NCBI GenBank assembly: GCA_024641895.1
Contig: JAHECE010000121.1
Coordinates: forward strand, 1 to 7,931
Direction of reading: 5' to 3'
Source of the DNA: Actinomycetales bacterium
Lineage (GTDB): Bacteria; Actinomycetota; Actinomycetes; Actinomycetales; JAHECE01
Length of the DNA: 7,931 nucleotides
The translations under genes were made by a program, and so were the position numbers. This document shows positions 1-5,629 of the stretch, piece after piece (position 1 is the stretch's first letter; every line of letters begins with the position of its first letter). Under the pieces are notes generated by a model. The model was given only the letters and a program-made list of their open reading frames with translations. It made no database searches and was not told the origin of the DNA.

Positions 1-465
1 CAGGACGTCGTCCTCGGAGAGCCCCTCGGTCTTGGGCACGAGGACGACACCGCGGCGCTGGAAGAGGTAGGAGACGCTGCCGGGGTCCGCCAGCGAACCA
101 CCGTTGCGCGTGAACGCGACACGCACGTCCGAGGCGGCGCGGTTGCGGTTGTCCGTCAGGCACTCCACCAGCACGGCGATGCCGCCAGGACCGTAGCCCT
201 CGTACATGATCGTCTGGTAGTCGGCCCCACCGGCCTCGGCGCCCGATCCCCGCTTGAGCGCGCGGTCGATGTTGTCCGCGGGCACCGACGACTTCTTGGC
301 CTTCTGGATGGCGTCGAACAGGGTCGGGTTGCCGGCGGGGTCCACGCCGCCCGTGCGGGCCGCGACCTCGATGTTCTTGATCAGCCGGGCGAAGAGCTTG
401 CCGCGCTTGGCGTCGACGACTGCCTTCTTGTGCTTGGTGGTGGCCCACTTGGAGTGACCTGACAT
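1..465 (-). CDS. yebC: YebC/PmpR-family DNA-binding protein, N-terminal 155 residues (cut by window edge)
   Basis: Members of this family are annotated as transcriptional regulators; some members have also been linked to translation at proline-rich stretches. The protein starts at ATG 465 and stays open to base 1, giving 155 of the roughly 250 residues usual for the family. The N-terminus MSGHSKWATTKHKKAVVDAK is the family hallmark, followed by the basic first domain (GKLFARLIKNIEVAARTGG) and conserved blocks such as VPADNIDRALKRG, MYEGYGPGG and LTDNRNRAASDVR. The C-terminal third is outside the window. Upstream there are two Shine-Dalgarno-like sites, GAGGAG 4 bases and AAGGAG 12 bases before the ATG. 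The gene follows pdxT after 39 bases with no terminator-like hairpin, so co-transcription is likely. In many bacteria yebC sits next to ruvC or the pdx genes, as here. Family assignment is very secure; the exact role (PmpR-like regulator or translation factor) is not. Confidence 0.96.
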   Translation of the reverse strand, partial: MSGHSKWATTKHKKAVVDAKRGKLFARLIKNIEVAARTGGVDPAGNPTLFDAIQKAKKSSVPADNIDRALKRGSGAEAGGADYQTIMYEGYGPGGIAVLVECLTDNRNRAASDVRVAFTRNGGSLADPGSVSYLFQRRGVVLVPKTEGLSEDDVL

Positions 466-469
466 GGGG

Positions 470-483
470 CTCCTCGGCTCCTT
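470..483 (-). promoter_or_regulatory. Tandem Shine-Dalgarno sites of yebC
   Basis: Read on the minus strand, AAGGAG (483-478) and GAGGAG (475-470) lie in front of ATG 465, leaving 12 and 4 bases of spacing. Neither spacing is ideal alone, but either purine block could serve. They support the ATG at 465, which is also fixed by the conserved MSGHSKW start. Confidence 0.6.
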
Positions 484-504
484 GCTGCTCTGATCTGTGT
501 CTCG

Positions 505-1143
505 TCAGCGCTCGGACGAGAGGCGGTCTCGCACCAGGCGCACGAAGGCCGCGTGCACCCGCGGGTCGGCCCCGAGCTCCGGGTGGAAGGCGGTCGCCAT
601 GACGGCGCCCTCGCGAACGGCGACGATCCTACCCGCGGCTGGTCCGGTGCTGACGCGCGCGAGCACCTCCACGCCCGGCCCCGCATCCTCGACCCACGGC
701 GCCCGGATGAACGCGGCTCGCATCGGGCGGTCCTGCGGGCCGGCTCCGAGGGCCGGCGCGACGATGTCCTCCTCGAAGGAGTCCACCTGACGGCCGAAGG
801 CGTTGCGCCGGACGGTGACGTCGAGCGCGCCGAGGGTCTGCTGGTCCTGCGTGCCGTCGAGGATCCGCTTCGCGAGCAGGATCATGCCCGCGCACGAGCC
901 GTAGGCCGGCATGCCGGCGGCCAGCCGGTCACGCAGCGGCTCGAAGAGGTCGAAGGCGCGCAGCAGCTTGTCCATCGTGGTCGACTCCCCGCCGGGGAAC
1001 ACGAGCGCATCGACGGCCGCCAGCTCGGCGGGCCGACGGACGCGGACCGCGCGGGTGCCCAACCGCTCCAGCGCGGCCAGGTGCTCCCGGATGTCGCCCT
1101 GCATCGCCAGGACGCCGATCGTGGGCGCGAGGGTTGACGGCAC
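505..1143 (-). CDS. pdxT: Pyridoxal 5'-phosphate synthase glutaminase subunit PdxT
   Basis: PdxT hydrolyses glutamine and passes ammonia to PdxS, which builds pyridoxal 5'-phosphate from ribose 5-phosphate and glyceraldehyde 3-phosphate. At 212 residues the length is slightly above the usual 190-205. The class I glutaminase fold is visible: IGVLAMQGDIREH at 9-21, the oxyanion-region motif PGGEST at 50-55, the nucleophile elbow YGSCAGM with catalytic C84, and the His/Glu pair in FHPEL (H187, E189). RNAFGRQVDSFE at 113-124 is also typical. The start is GTG 1143: the upstream frame has a TGA and no other start codon after it, and the next Met (residue 14) would remove the first strand. No Shine-Dalgarno sequence lies at normal distance, which suggests leaderless translation (see the promoter entry). 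PdxS is encoded upstream, separated by a NUDIX gene; yebC follows after 39 bases. Function is near certain, the start codon likely. Confidence 0.97.
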   Translation of the reverse strand: MPSTLAPTIGVLAMQGDIREHLAALERLGTRAVRVRRPAELAAVDALVFPGGESTTMDKLLRAFDLFEPLRDRLAAGMPAYGSCAGMILLAKRILDGTQDQQTLGALDVTVRRNAFGRQVDSFEEDIVAPALGAGPQDRPMRAAFIRAPWVEDAGPGVEVLARVSTGPAAGRIVAVREGAVMATAFHPELGADPRVHAAFVRLVRDRLSSER

Positions 1144-1151
1144 GGTGCGTG

Positions 1152-1157
1152 AGTCTA
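1152..1157 (-). promoter_or_regulatory. Candidate -10 element for a leaderless pdxT transcript
   Basis: The minus strand reads TAGACT, matching the actinobacterial -10 consensus TANNNT. It ends 8 bases before the GTG start of pdxT. Transcription would therefore begin within a base or two of the start codon, which would explain why no Shine-Dalgarno site is seen. No convincing -35 box is present; actinobacterial -35 boxes are often weak. This is inference from spacing and consensus only. A six-base match is common by chance, so the position is the main support. Confidence 0.4.
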
Positions 1158-1199
1158 CTGAGCCCGACCCACCCCTCCTTCATGCGAGCGGGCTAGAGC

Positions 1200-1214
1200 G
1201 CCGGACGGACCGGC
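1200..1214 (-). other. Short GC-rich hairpin in the NUDIX-pdxT gap
   Basis: GCCGG / CCGGC arms with a five-base loop lie 10 bases after the NUDIX stop codon. The stem is only five pairs and no T-rich tract follows in the direction of transcription, so it is at best a weak terminator or an mRNA-end structure. The rest of the 81-base gap holds AAGGAGGGG (1180-1172), which is too far from pdxT to act as its ribosome site, and the candidate -10 element. Confidence 0.3.
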
Positions 1215-1224
1215 CAGGCAGGTG

Positions 1225-1806
1225 TCACGGGCCATCCGCGAGATGGCGGGTGACGCCGTCCCAGCCGACGGCCAGACCGGCGACCAGCCCGGCGAGGCCG
1301 TGCGGGAAGACCTCCTCTTCCACCTGCGCCAGGTCGGACAGCTCCCACCACTGCAGCCGGTCGACGAACTTCCGCTCGACATCGGTCCAGCCCTCTGTCG
1401 TGAGCAGCGCCCCAGCGGCCACGCGGGCGACGAAGAACACCTCGTCCTGCCTGCAGGTCTGGGCGAAGAAGTCGAAGGTGGCGCATCTGGTGAAGACGGG
1501 GCCGAGCAGCTCTTCCGGGCCGATCACGAGCCCGGTCTCCTCGCGGACCTCGCGCGCGGCTGCCTCCCGGTCGCTCTCCCCCGAGTCGATCCCCCCGCCC
1601 ACGGTGAACCACCACCGGCGGTGCGGGGCGTCGGCGTCATGCCCCTGCAGGAGCAGCAGCCGGTCGGCCTCGTCGAGGATGATCGCGCGCGCCCCGCGGC
1701 GGAAGGGCAGACCGTCCGGGCCGATGACCCACTCGGGGCCGAGCTGGTGGACGGGCCCGTGGCCGTGTATGCCGTCCCCCGCCGGTCGCCCCCCGGCGCC
1801 GGTCAC
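1225..1806 (-). CDS. NUDIX hydrolase
   Basis: NUDIX enzymes cleave nucleoside diphosphates linked to another group, using Mg2+ bound by the Nudix box. The 193-residue protein has a perfect box, GX5EX7REUXEEXGU, from G71 through E77, R85-E86 and E89-E90 to G92-L93, preceded by a strand with RRWWFTVGGG (63-72). The DGLPFRRGARAIIL region (31-44) starts the fold. The substrate cannot be read from the sequence. The mycobacterial protein in a similar position (Rv2609c) has been proposed, from memory, as a GDP-mannose hydrolase because it carries a MutT-type domain; that would fit the pimA neighbourhood but is untested here. The start is GTG 1806, overlapping the pdxS stop by 4 bases (GTGA); only a poor ribosome site is seen, consistent with translation coupled to pdxS. 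A start at V19 is possible but less likely. The cytoplasm is the expected location: there is no signal peptide or membrane segment. Confidence 0.92.
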   Translation of the reverse strand: MTGAGGRPAGDGIHGHGPVHQLGPEWVIGPDGLPFRRGARAIILDEADRLLLLQGHDADAPHRRWWFTVGGGIDSGESDREAAAREVREETGLVIGPEELLGPVFTRCATFDFFAQTCRQDEVFFVARVAAGALLTTEGWTDVERKFVDRLQWWELSDLAQVEEEVFPHGLAGLVAGLAVGWDGVTRHLADGP

Positions 1807-2708
1807 CAGCCGCGCTCGGCCAGGCGGTGCGGCTGCGGGATCTCGTCGACGTTGATGCCGACCATGGCCTCACCGAGACCCCGGGAGACCGAGGCGACGA
1901 CGTCGGCGTCGTCGTAGAACGTGGTGGCCTTGACGATCGCCGCGGCACGCTGCTCAGGATTGCCCGACTTGAAGATCCCCGACCCCACGAACACGCCCTC
2001 GGCGCCGAGCTGCATCATCATCGCGGCGTCGGCCGGGGTGGCGATGCCGCCGGCGGTGAAGAGGACGACCGGCAGCTTGCCCTCGGCCGCGACCTCCTTG
2101 ACCAGCTCGTACGGGGCCTGGAGCTCCTTGGCCGCGAGGTACAGCTCGTCCTCGGGCAGCGTGCTCAGCCGGCGCAGCTCGTCGCGGATCGTCCGCATGT
2201 GGGTGACGGCGTTCGAGACGTCGCCGGTGCCGGCCTCGCCCTTGGACCGGATCATCGCCGCGCCCTCGGTGATCCGGCGCAACGCCTCACCGAGGTTGGT
2301 GGCGCCGCAGACGAAGGGGACCGTGAAGCCCCACTTGTCGATGTGGTGCGCGTAGTCCGCGGGCGTCAGCACCTCGGACTCGTCGATGTAGTCGACACCG
2401 AGGCTTTGGAGCACCTGCGCCTCGGCGAAGTGGCCGATGCGCGCCTTGGCCATGACCGGGATCGACACGGCGGCGATGATGCCGTCGATCATGTCGGGGT
2501 CGCTCATCCGAGACACGCCACCCTGGGCACGGATGTCGGCGGGCACCCGCTCGAGGGCCATGACGGCGACGGCGCCGGCGTCCTCGGCGATCTTGGCCTG
2601 CTCCGGCGTGACGACGTCCATGATCACGCCGCCCTTGAGCATCTCGGCCATCCCGCGCTTCACCCGAGAGGTGCCGGTGGTGGAGGGGACGGCTGGGGTG
2701 TTGGACAC
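1803..2708 (-). CDS. pdxS: Pyridoxal 5'-phosphate synthase lyase subunit PdxS
   Basis: PdxS is the synthase core of the DXP-independent vitamin B6 pathway. It condenses ribose 5-phosphate, glyceraldehyde 3-phosphate and ammonia delivered by PdxT, and assembles as a dodecamer with PdxT bound outside. The 301-residue length is normal. Visible landmarks are VKRGMAEMLKGGVIMDVV (16-33) with D31, the pentose-binding lysine K88 in VMAKARIGHF, the second catalytic lysine K156 in IRSKGEAGTG, and the phosphate-binding glycines in FTAGGIATPADAA (217-229) and GVFVGSGIF (238-246). All expected catalytic residues are present. The start is GTG 2708, with AGAGG 5 bases upstream (2718-2714). Starting at M20 instead would remove conserved VKRG. 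Its stop overlaps the NUDIX start. A 145-base gap upstream separates it from the pimA operon and probably holds its promoter. Confidence 0.98.
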   Translation of the reverse strand: MSNTPAVPSTTGTSRVKRGMAEMLKGGVIMDVVTPEQAKIAEDAGAVAVMALERVPADIRAQGGVSRMSDPDMIDGIIAAVSIPVMAKARIGHFAEAQVLQSLGVDYIDESEVLTPADYAHHIDKWGFTVPFVCGATNLGEALRRITEGAAMIRSKGEAGTGDVSNAVTHMRTIRDELRRLSTLPEDELYLAAKELQAPYELVKEVAAEGKLPVVLFTAGGIATPADAAMMMQLGAEGVFVGSGIFKSGNPEQRAAAIVKATTFYDDADVVASVSRGLGEAMVGINVDEIPQPHRLAERGW

Positions 2709-2853
2709 GATGACCTCTGCTGTGACGACGACGGGGGCTGCGACGCGCGGCGCGGCGCGTCAGCGGACTGGGGCTGCGGCACGTGGCTTGCGCGGCCCGC
2801 ACCAGGCGCCGCGTCAGTCTAGACGGAGCCCGCTCAACGGCGTCCCGCGGGTC
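2709..2853 (-). promoter_or_regulatory. Intergenic leader and promoter region of pdxS
   Basis: This 145-base gap is the longest non-coding stretch in the window. In the direction of transcription it holds TAGACT (2821-2816), a TANNNT-type -10 candidate inside the 8-base palindrome GTCTAGAC (2817-2824). It also holds a 7-base-pair GC hairpin (2761-2742), then the AGAGG ribosome site (2718-2714). If the -10 candidate is real, the leader is about 100 bases long. No clear -35 box and no riboswitch that I recognise is present. Since pdxS is unlikely to depend only on the pimA operon, a promoter somewhere here is plausible, but the exact element is uncertain. Confidence 0.45.
2742..2761 (-). repeat. 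GC hairpin in the pdxS leader
   Basis: GACGCGC and GCGCGTC form a perfect 7-base-pair stem around a 6-base loop. It lies about 90 bases after the stop of the membrane-protein gene and 24 bases before the pdxS ribosome site. No T-rich tract follows, so it is not a canonical intrinsic terminator. It could be a leader structure, a non-canonical high-GC terminator of the upstream operon, or chance in very GC-rich DNA. Confidence 0.35.
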
Positions 2854-3486
2854 TCACTGGAGACCGGTCGCGTCGTCCATCTCGAAGGTCTGAGGGTTCG
2901 GCGCGCGACCGGCGATGCGGAAGAGCCGCACATACCCCTTGGCCCGGATCCGGCGGACCGCGACGACGGCGTCGTTGTAGAAACGGCGGGCGAGCTGCAC
3001 GCGGTACCACTCACGGTCGAGTCGGTCGAGCAGCTCCGCCCCGCCGGCGTCGGCTGCCAGCTCGGCGCGCTCGTCGGCGCCGCCGAGGGCAGCGCGCAGC
3101 ACCCGGGACAGCTCGCTCTCGGCCATGGCCTGGTCGACCTCTTCCAGGGTCGGCGGGTCCTGGAAGGCCCCGGGGCGAGGCCTTCGCCCCGCCCCGCCGT
3201 CGCCGACCGAGCCATGGTCCTCGACGGCTCCCGGTTGGTGGTCGAGCGCGTCCCGGGCCGCGGTGGCGACGACGATGGAGCTCGCGGGGTCGAGGTAGCC
3301 GGAGATCGCCAGGTCCCAGGCCGCCGTCGCACGCCTGACCAGCTGGGCGTCGAGCGTGGTGCGCGCCCCGTGGACCCGGCGGTGCAGTCGGTCGAGCCGG
3401 GTCGCCGCGCCGAGGACCATCCACAGCGTCACGAGCATCGCGACGGCGATGACGAGGGACCATCCGGTCAGCGCCAGCTCGTTCAC
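2854..3486 (-). CDS. Small single-helix membrane protein, LemA-like C-terminus, function unknown
   Basis: I do not recognise a defined function. The 210-residue protein has one clear membrane helix at about 7-27 and then a basic stretch (RLDRLHRRVHGAR, 30-42), which by the positive-inside rule places the bulk in the cytoplasm. A largely helical region follows, broken by a Gly/Pro/Arg-rich linker at about 85-112. The C-terminal LARRFYNDAVVAVRRI (165-180) strongly resembles the end of LemA-family proteins (ARRFYNDAV...), and the helix-first architecture also fits LemA. It starts at GTG 3486, overlapping the pimA stop by 4 bases (GTGA), with GAGAGG 6 bases upstream. It is therefore the last gene of the PI-mannoside operon, where Rv2609c sits in mycobacteria. 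From memory Rv2609c combines a similar membrane N-terminus with a NUDIX domain; here the NUDIX protein is a separate gene beyond pdxS. A role in PIM metabolism is inference from position. Confidence 0.85.
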   Translation of the reverse strand: MNELALTGWSLVIAVAMLVTLWMVLGAATRLDRLHRRVHGARTTLDAQLVRRATAAWDLAISGYLDPASSIVVATAARDALDHQPGAVEDHGSVGDGGAGRRPRPGAFQDPPTLEEVDQAMAESELSRVLRAALGGADERAELAADAGGAELLDRLDREWYRVQLARRFYNDAVVAVRRIRAKGYVRLFRIAGRAPNPQTFEMDDATGLQ

Positions 3487-4637
3487 GCCGGGCCTCTCAG
3501 CGACCGCCGGTCGACGGCGACGGTGCCGGGTGCCTCCCGGGCGACCAACGCGTACACGTCGAGGATCTTGTCCACCACCTGCGACCAGTCGAAGCGGTCG
3601 ACGAAGCGGTCGGCGACCCTGACGACCCGCGCGCGCAGCTCCGGGTCACCACAGGCGCGCACGAGCACCTCGGCGAGCGCATCGGAGTCACCGATCGGGA
3701 AGATGAGCCCGGCCTCGCCGTCCGCGAGGACCTGCCGGAAGGCGTTGAGGCTGCTCGAGACGACGCAGGCACCGGCGCTCATCGCCTCGACCAGGACGAT
3801 GCCGAAGCTCTCGCCGCCGGTGTGGGGGGCGACGTACATGTCGACCGACTTCAGGAGCGAGGCCTTCTCCTCATCGCTCACGGCCCCGAGGATCTCCAGC
3901 GCTTCGGCGTCGGCGCCGAGCCGCTCCTGGGCCCAGGTGATGTCGCCACGGCCCGCGATGAGGAAGCGTGCTCCCGGGAATCGCCGCAGCACGCCCGGTA
4001 TCGCGTCGACCAGGATCGGCAGGCCCTTGCGTGGCTCGTCGAGCCTGCCGAGGAACGCGATCGTTGGCCGCTCCGGCGTGCCTTGCCACGCCGGCGTCGG
4101 CTCGGCGGAACGGAACCGCTCGACGAACACGCCGTTGGGGATGACCACGGCGTCTCCGCCCAGGTGCTCGATGAGCGTGCGGCGCGCCTCCTCCGAGACG
4201 GCGATGCGGGCCAGGATCTTCTCCATCGCGGGCCGGACCAGTGGGAACGCCACCTGCAACCATCGCGAGCGGTCGTTCGCGGTGTGAAAGGTCGCCACGA
4301 TCGGGCCGTCCGCGATCCAGAGCGCGAGCATCCCGAGGCTCGGCGTGATCGGCTCGTGGATGTGCAGGATGTCGAAGTTGCCCGCCGTGAGCCATCGACG
4401 CACGCGCCCGGCCGTGATGGGCCCGAAGTTCAGGCGGGCCACAGAGCCGTTGTACCGAACAGCCACGGTGCGCCCGGCGGACTCGACATAGCTCGGGACC
4501 GGCGTGTCCTCGTCGGCGGGCACCAGCACCGAGACGTCGTGGCCGAGCCCGATCAGCTGCTCGGCAAGGTCTCGGATGTGAAACTGCACCCCGCCGGGGA
4601 AGTCGAAAGAGTACGGGCAGACGATCCCGATCTTCAT
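3483..4637 (-). CDS. pimA: Phosphatidylinositol alpha-mannosyltransferase PimA
   Basis: PimA transfers mannose from GDP-mannose to the inositol 2-position of phosphatidylinositol at the cytoplasmic face of the membrane, the first step of PI-mannoside, lipomannan and lipoarabinomannan synthesis. It is a GT4-family GT-B enzyme of 384 residues, the usual size. The N-terminus CPYSFDFPGGVQFH (7-20) is nearly that of mycobacterial PimA, including the GGVQ loop (15-18). H118 in ATFHTA aligns with the essential His118. R198 and K204 in GRLDEPRKG and the EX7E pair E276/E284 in GGESFGIVLVEAMSAG complete the sugar-nucleotide site. ATG 4637 overlaps the patA stop by 4 bases (ATGA) and has AGGAGAGG 5 bases upstream (4650-4643), a strong site. 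The next gene overlaps it in the same way. A different PI or glycolipid mannosyltransferase is possible in principle, but the neighbours make PimA the clear choice. Confidence 0.95.
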   Translation of the reverse strand: MKIGIVCPYSFDFPGGVQFHIRDLAEQLIGLGHDVSVLVPADEDTPVPSYVESAGRTVAVRYNGSVARLNFGPITAGRVRRWLTAGNFDILHIHEPITPSLGMLALWIADGPIVATFHTANDRSRWLQVAFPLVRPAMEKILARIAVSEEARRTLIEHLGGDAVVIPNGVFVERFRSAEPTPAWQGTPERPTIAFLGRLDEPRKGLPILVDAIPGVLRRFPGARFLIAGRGDITWAQERLGADAEALEILGAVSDEEKASLLKSVDMYVAPHTGGESFGIVLVEAMSAGACVVSSSLNAFRQVLADGEAGLIFPIGDSDALAEVLVRACGDPELRARVVRVADRFVDRFDWSQVVDKILDVYALVAREAPGTVAVDRRSLRGPA

Positions 4638-5629
4638 GCCGGCCTCTCCTGCCCACCCGCGACGGTGCTGCCGTCGGGCTCGCCCACGCCGGTGGTCTCG
4701 GAGCCCGACCGCCGGGCCGGGCCGAGGTCCTCGACAAAGACCTTCTGCAACATGTGCCAGTCCTGGGGGTTGGCCAGGATGAACTCACCGACCGAGTCGA
4801 CCCACGCCTGGGTCAGCTCGGCGACGGCGCGCTCCCTGGGCACGTCAGCGCGTGCCACCAGCGGTGCGCCGAAGTCCAGGACCATGCCCCAGGGGCTGCG
4901 CGCTGCCCGGCGGCGAGCCCCGTGCAGCCGCTCGTACCGCATCCGCGTCGGGAAGACCCGTACTCCGGCCGCGATGCTGAGCGCGGCCGGGCCACTGGCG
5001 ACGCGCGCCCGATGCCCCGCGAGGACCACCTCGATCCCACCCTTCGACAGGTCTCGGTCGGCGATGAGCGGAATGGCGGCAGGTCCGCCCCTGGCGTGCC
5101 GGAGGAGATCCCGGAAGACACCGCCACCCGGCACGAACGGAACGATCGTCAGGCCCAGGGATTCACGGAACTCGAGGAACTCACGGAACAGCTCCTCGGG
5201 CTCGAGCTTCTCGACCACGGTGACCACGTTGGGGAACGTCCGGGCACCCCAGGCCCCGGCGAGGTCCCAGTTGCCGCAGTGCGCCGCGGCCAGGACGACG
5301 CTGCGGCCCTGCGCCAGGTCGGCGAGCACCGGGTCGACGCCGACGACGCGAACACGGGCGTCGACCTCGGCCTCGCTCATGGCGGGCAGCTGGAAGGCCT
5401 CGCAGTAGTAGCGCATGTACGAGTGCATCCCCGCGAGGGAGAGCCGGCGCAGCTGCCACGGGGACAGGTTCGGGCGCAGCCGCGCCAGGTTCTTCTCGAG
5501 CTGGCGCACACCGGCGCCGCGAGCGAGCCACGCGACGATCGCGACCGCGGAGAAGACCGAGCGACCGAGCCAGAGGGGAAGCCGCTTGAAGACCTTCCAG
5601 GCCATCGCGAAAGCACGACCGGCGTTCAT
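4634..5629 (-). CDS. patA: Phosphatidylinositol mannoside acyltransferase (PatA/HtrB-type)
   Basis: PatA moves a palmitoyl group from acyl-CoA to the 6-position of the mannose added by PimA, giving acylated PIM. The protein belongs to the lysophospholipid/lipid A acyltransferase fold. At 331 residues, it has the HX4D motif AAHCGNWDL with H117 and D122, ADRDL at 190-194, E200 as likely partner of the catalytic His by comparison with M. smegmatis PatA, and the family C-terminal motif NPQDWHMLQKVF (287-298). A hydrophobic, basic N-terminus (residues 10-45) should sit on the membrane. The last 30 residues are low-complexity. I chose ATG 5629 because it overlaps the pgsA stop (ATGA), as at the other junctions, and because the frame upstream to 5905 lies wholly within pgsA and reads as Arg-rich shadow. 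The ribosome site is weak (GGGGG at 5642-5638), so coupling to pgsA is likely. Confidence 0.93.
   Translation of the reverse strand: MNAGRAFAMAWKVFKRLPLWLGRSVFSAVAIVAWLARGAGVRQLEKNLARLRPNLSPWQLRRLSLAGMHSYMRYYCEAFQLPAMSEAEVDARVRVVGVDPVLADLAQGRSVVLAAAHCGNWDLAGAWGARTFPNVVTVVEKLEPEELFREFLEFRESLGLTIVPFVPGGGVFRDLLRHARGGPAAIPLIADRDLSKGGIEVVLAGHRARVASGPAALSIAAGVRVFPTRMRYERLHGARRRAARSPWGMVLDFGAPLVARADVPRERAVAELTQAWVDSVGEFILANPQDWHMLQKVFVEDLGPARRSGSETTGVGEPDGSTVAGGQERPA
4643..4650 (-). promoter_or_regulatory. Shine-Dalgarno site of pimA
   Basis: AGGAGAGG on the minus strand lies 5 bases before ATG 4637, inside the last codons of patA. It is the best-spaced strong ribosome site in the window. It confirms the pimA start and suggests independent loading as well as coupling. 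Confidence 0.7.

Noticed and set aside
1172..1180. AAGGAGGGG as ribosome site of pdxT
   Set aside because: It is 28 bases before GTG 1143, and no in-frame start codon lies closer to it.
1200..1214. Intrinsic terminator after the NUDIX gene
   Set aside because: The stem is only five pairs and no T-rich tract follows; kept only as a weak hairpin.
1827..2822. Plus-strand open frame of 331 codons opposite pdxS
   Set aside because: Composition rich in His, Asp, Gly, Arg and Val is typical of an antisense frame; pdxS on the other strand is unmistakable.
2437..4287. Long plus-strand open frame of 616 codons opposite pdxS, the membrane protein and pimA
   Set aside because: It lies antisense to well-identified genes, has Arg/Ser/Pro-rich composition and no recognisable domain. 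Long antisense frames are expected in high-GC DNA.
3822..5408. Plus-strand open frame of 528 codons opposite pimA and patA
   Set aside because: Shadow of conserved minus-strand genes; no family motif and biased composition.
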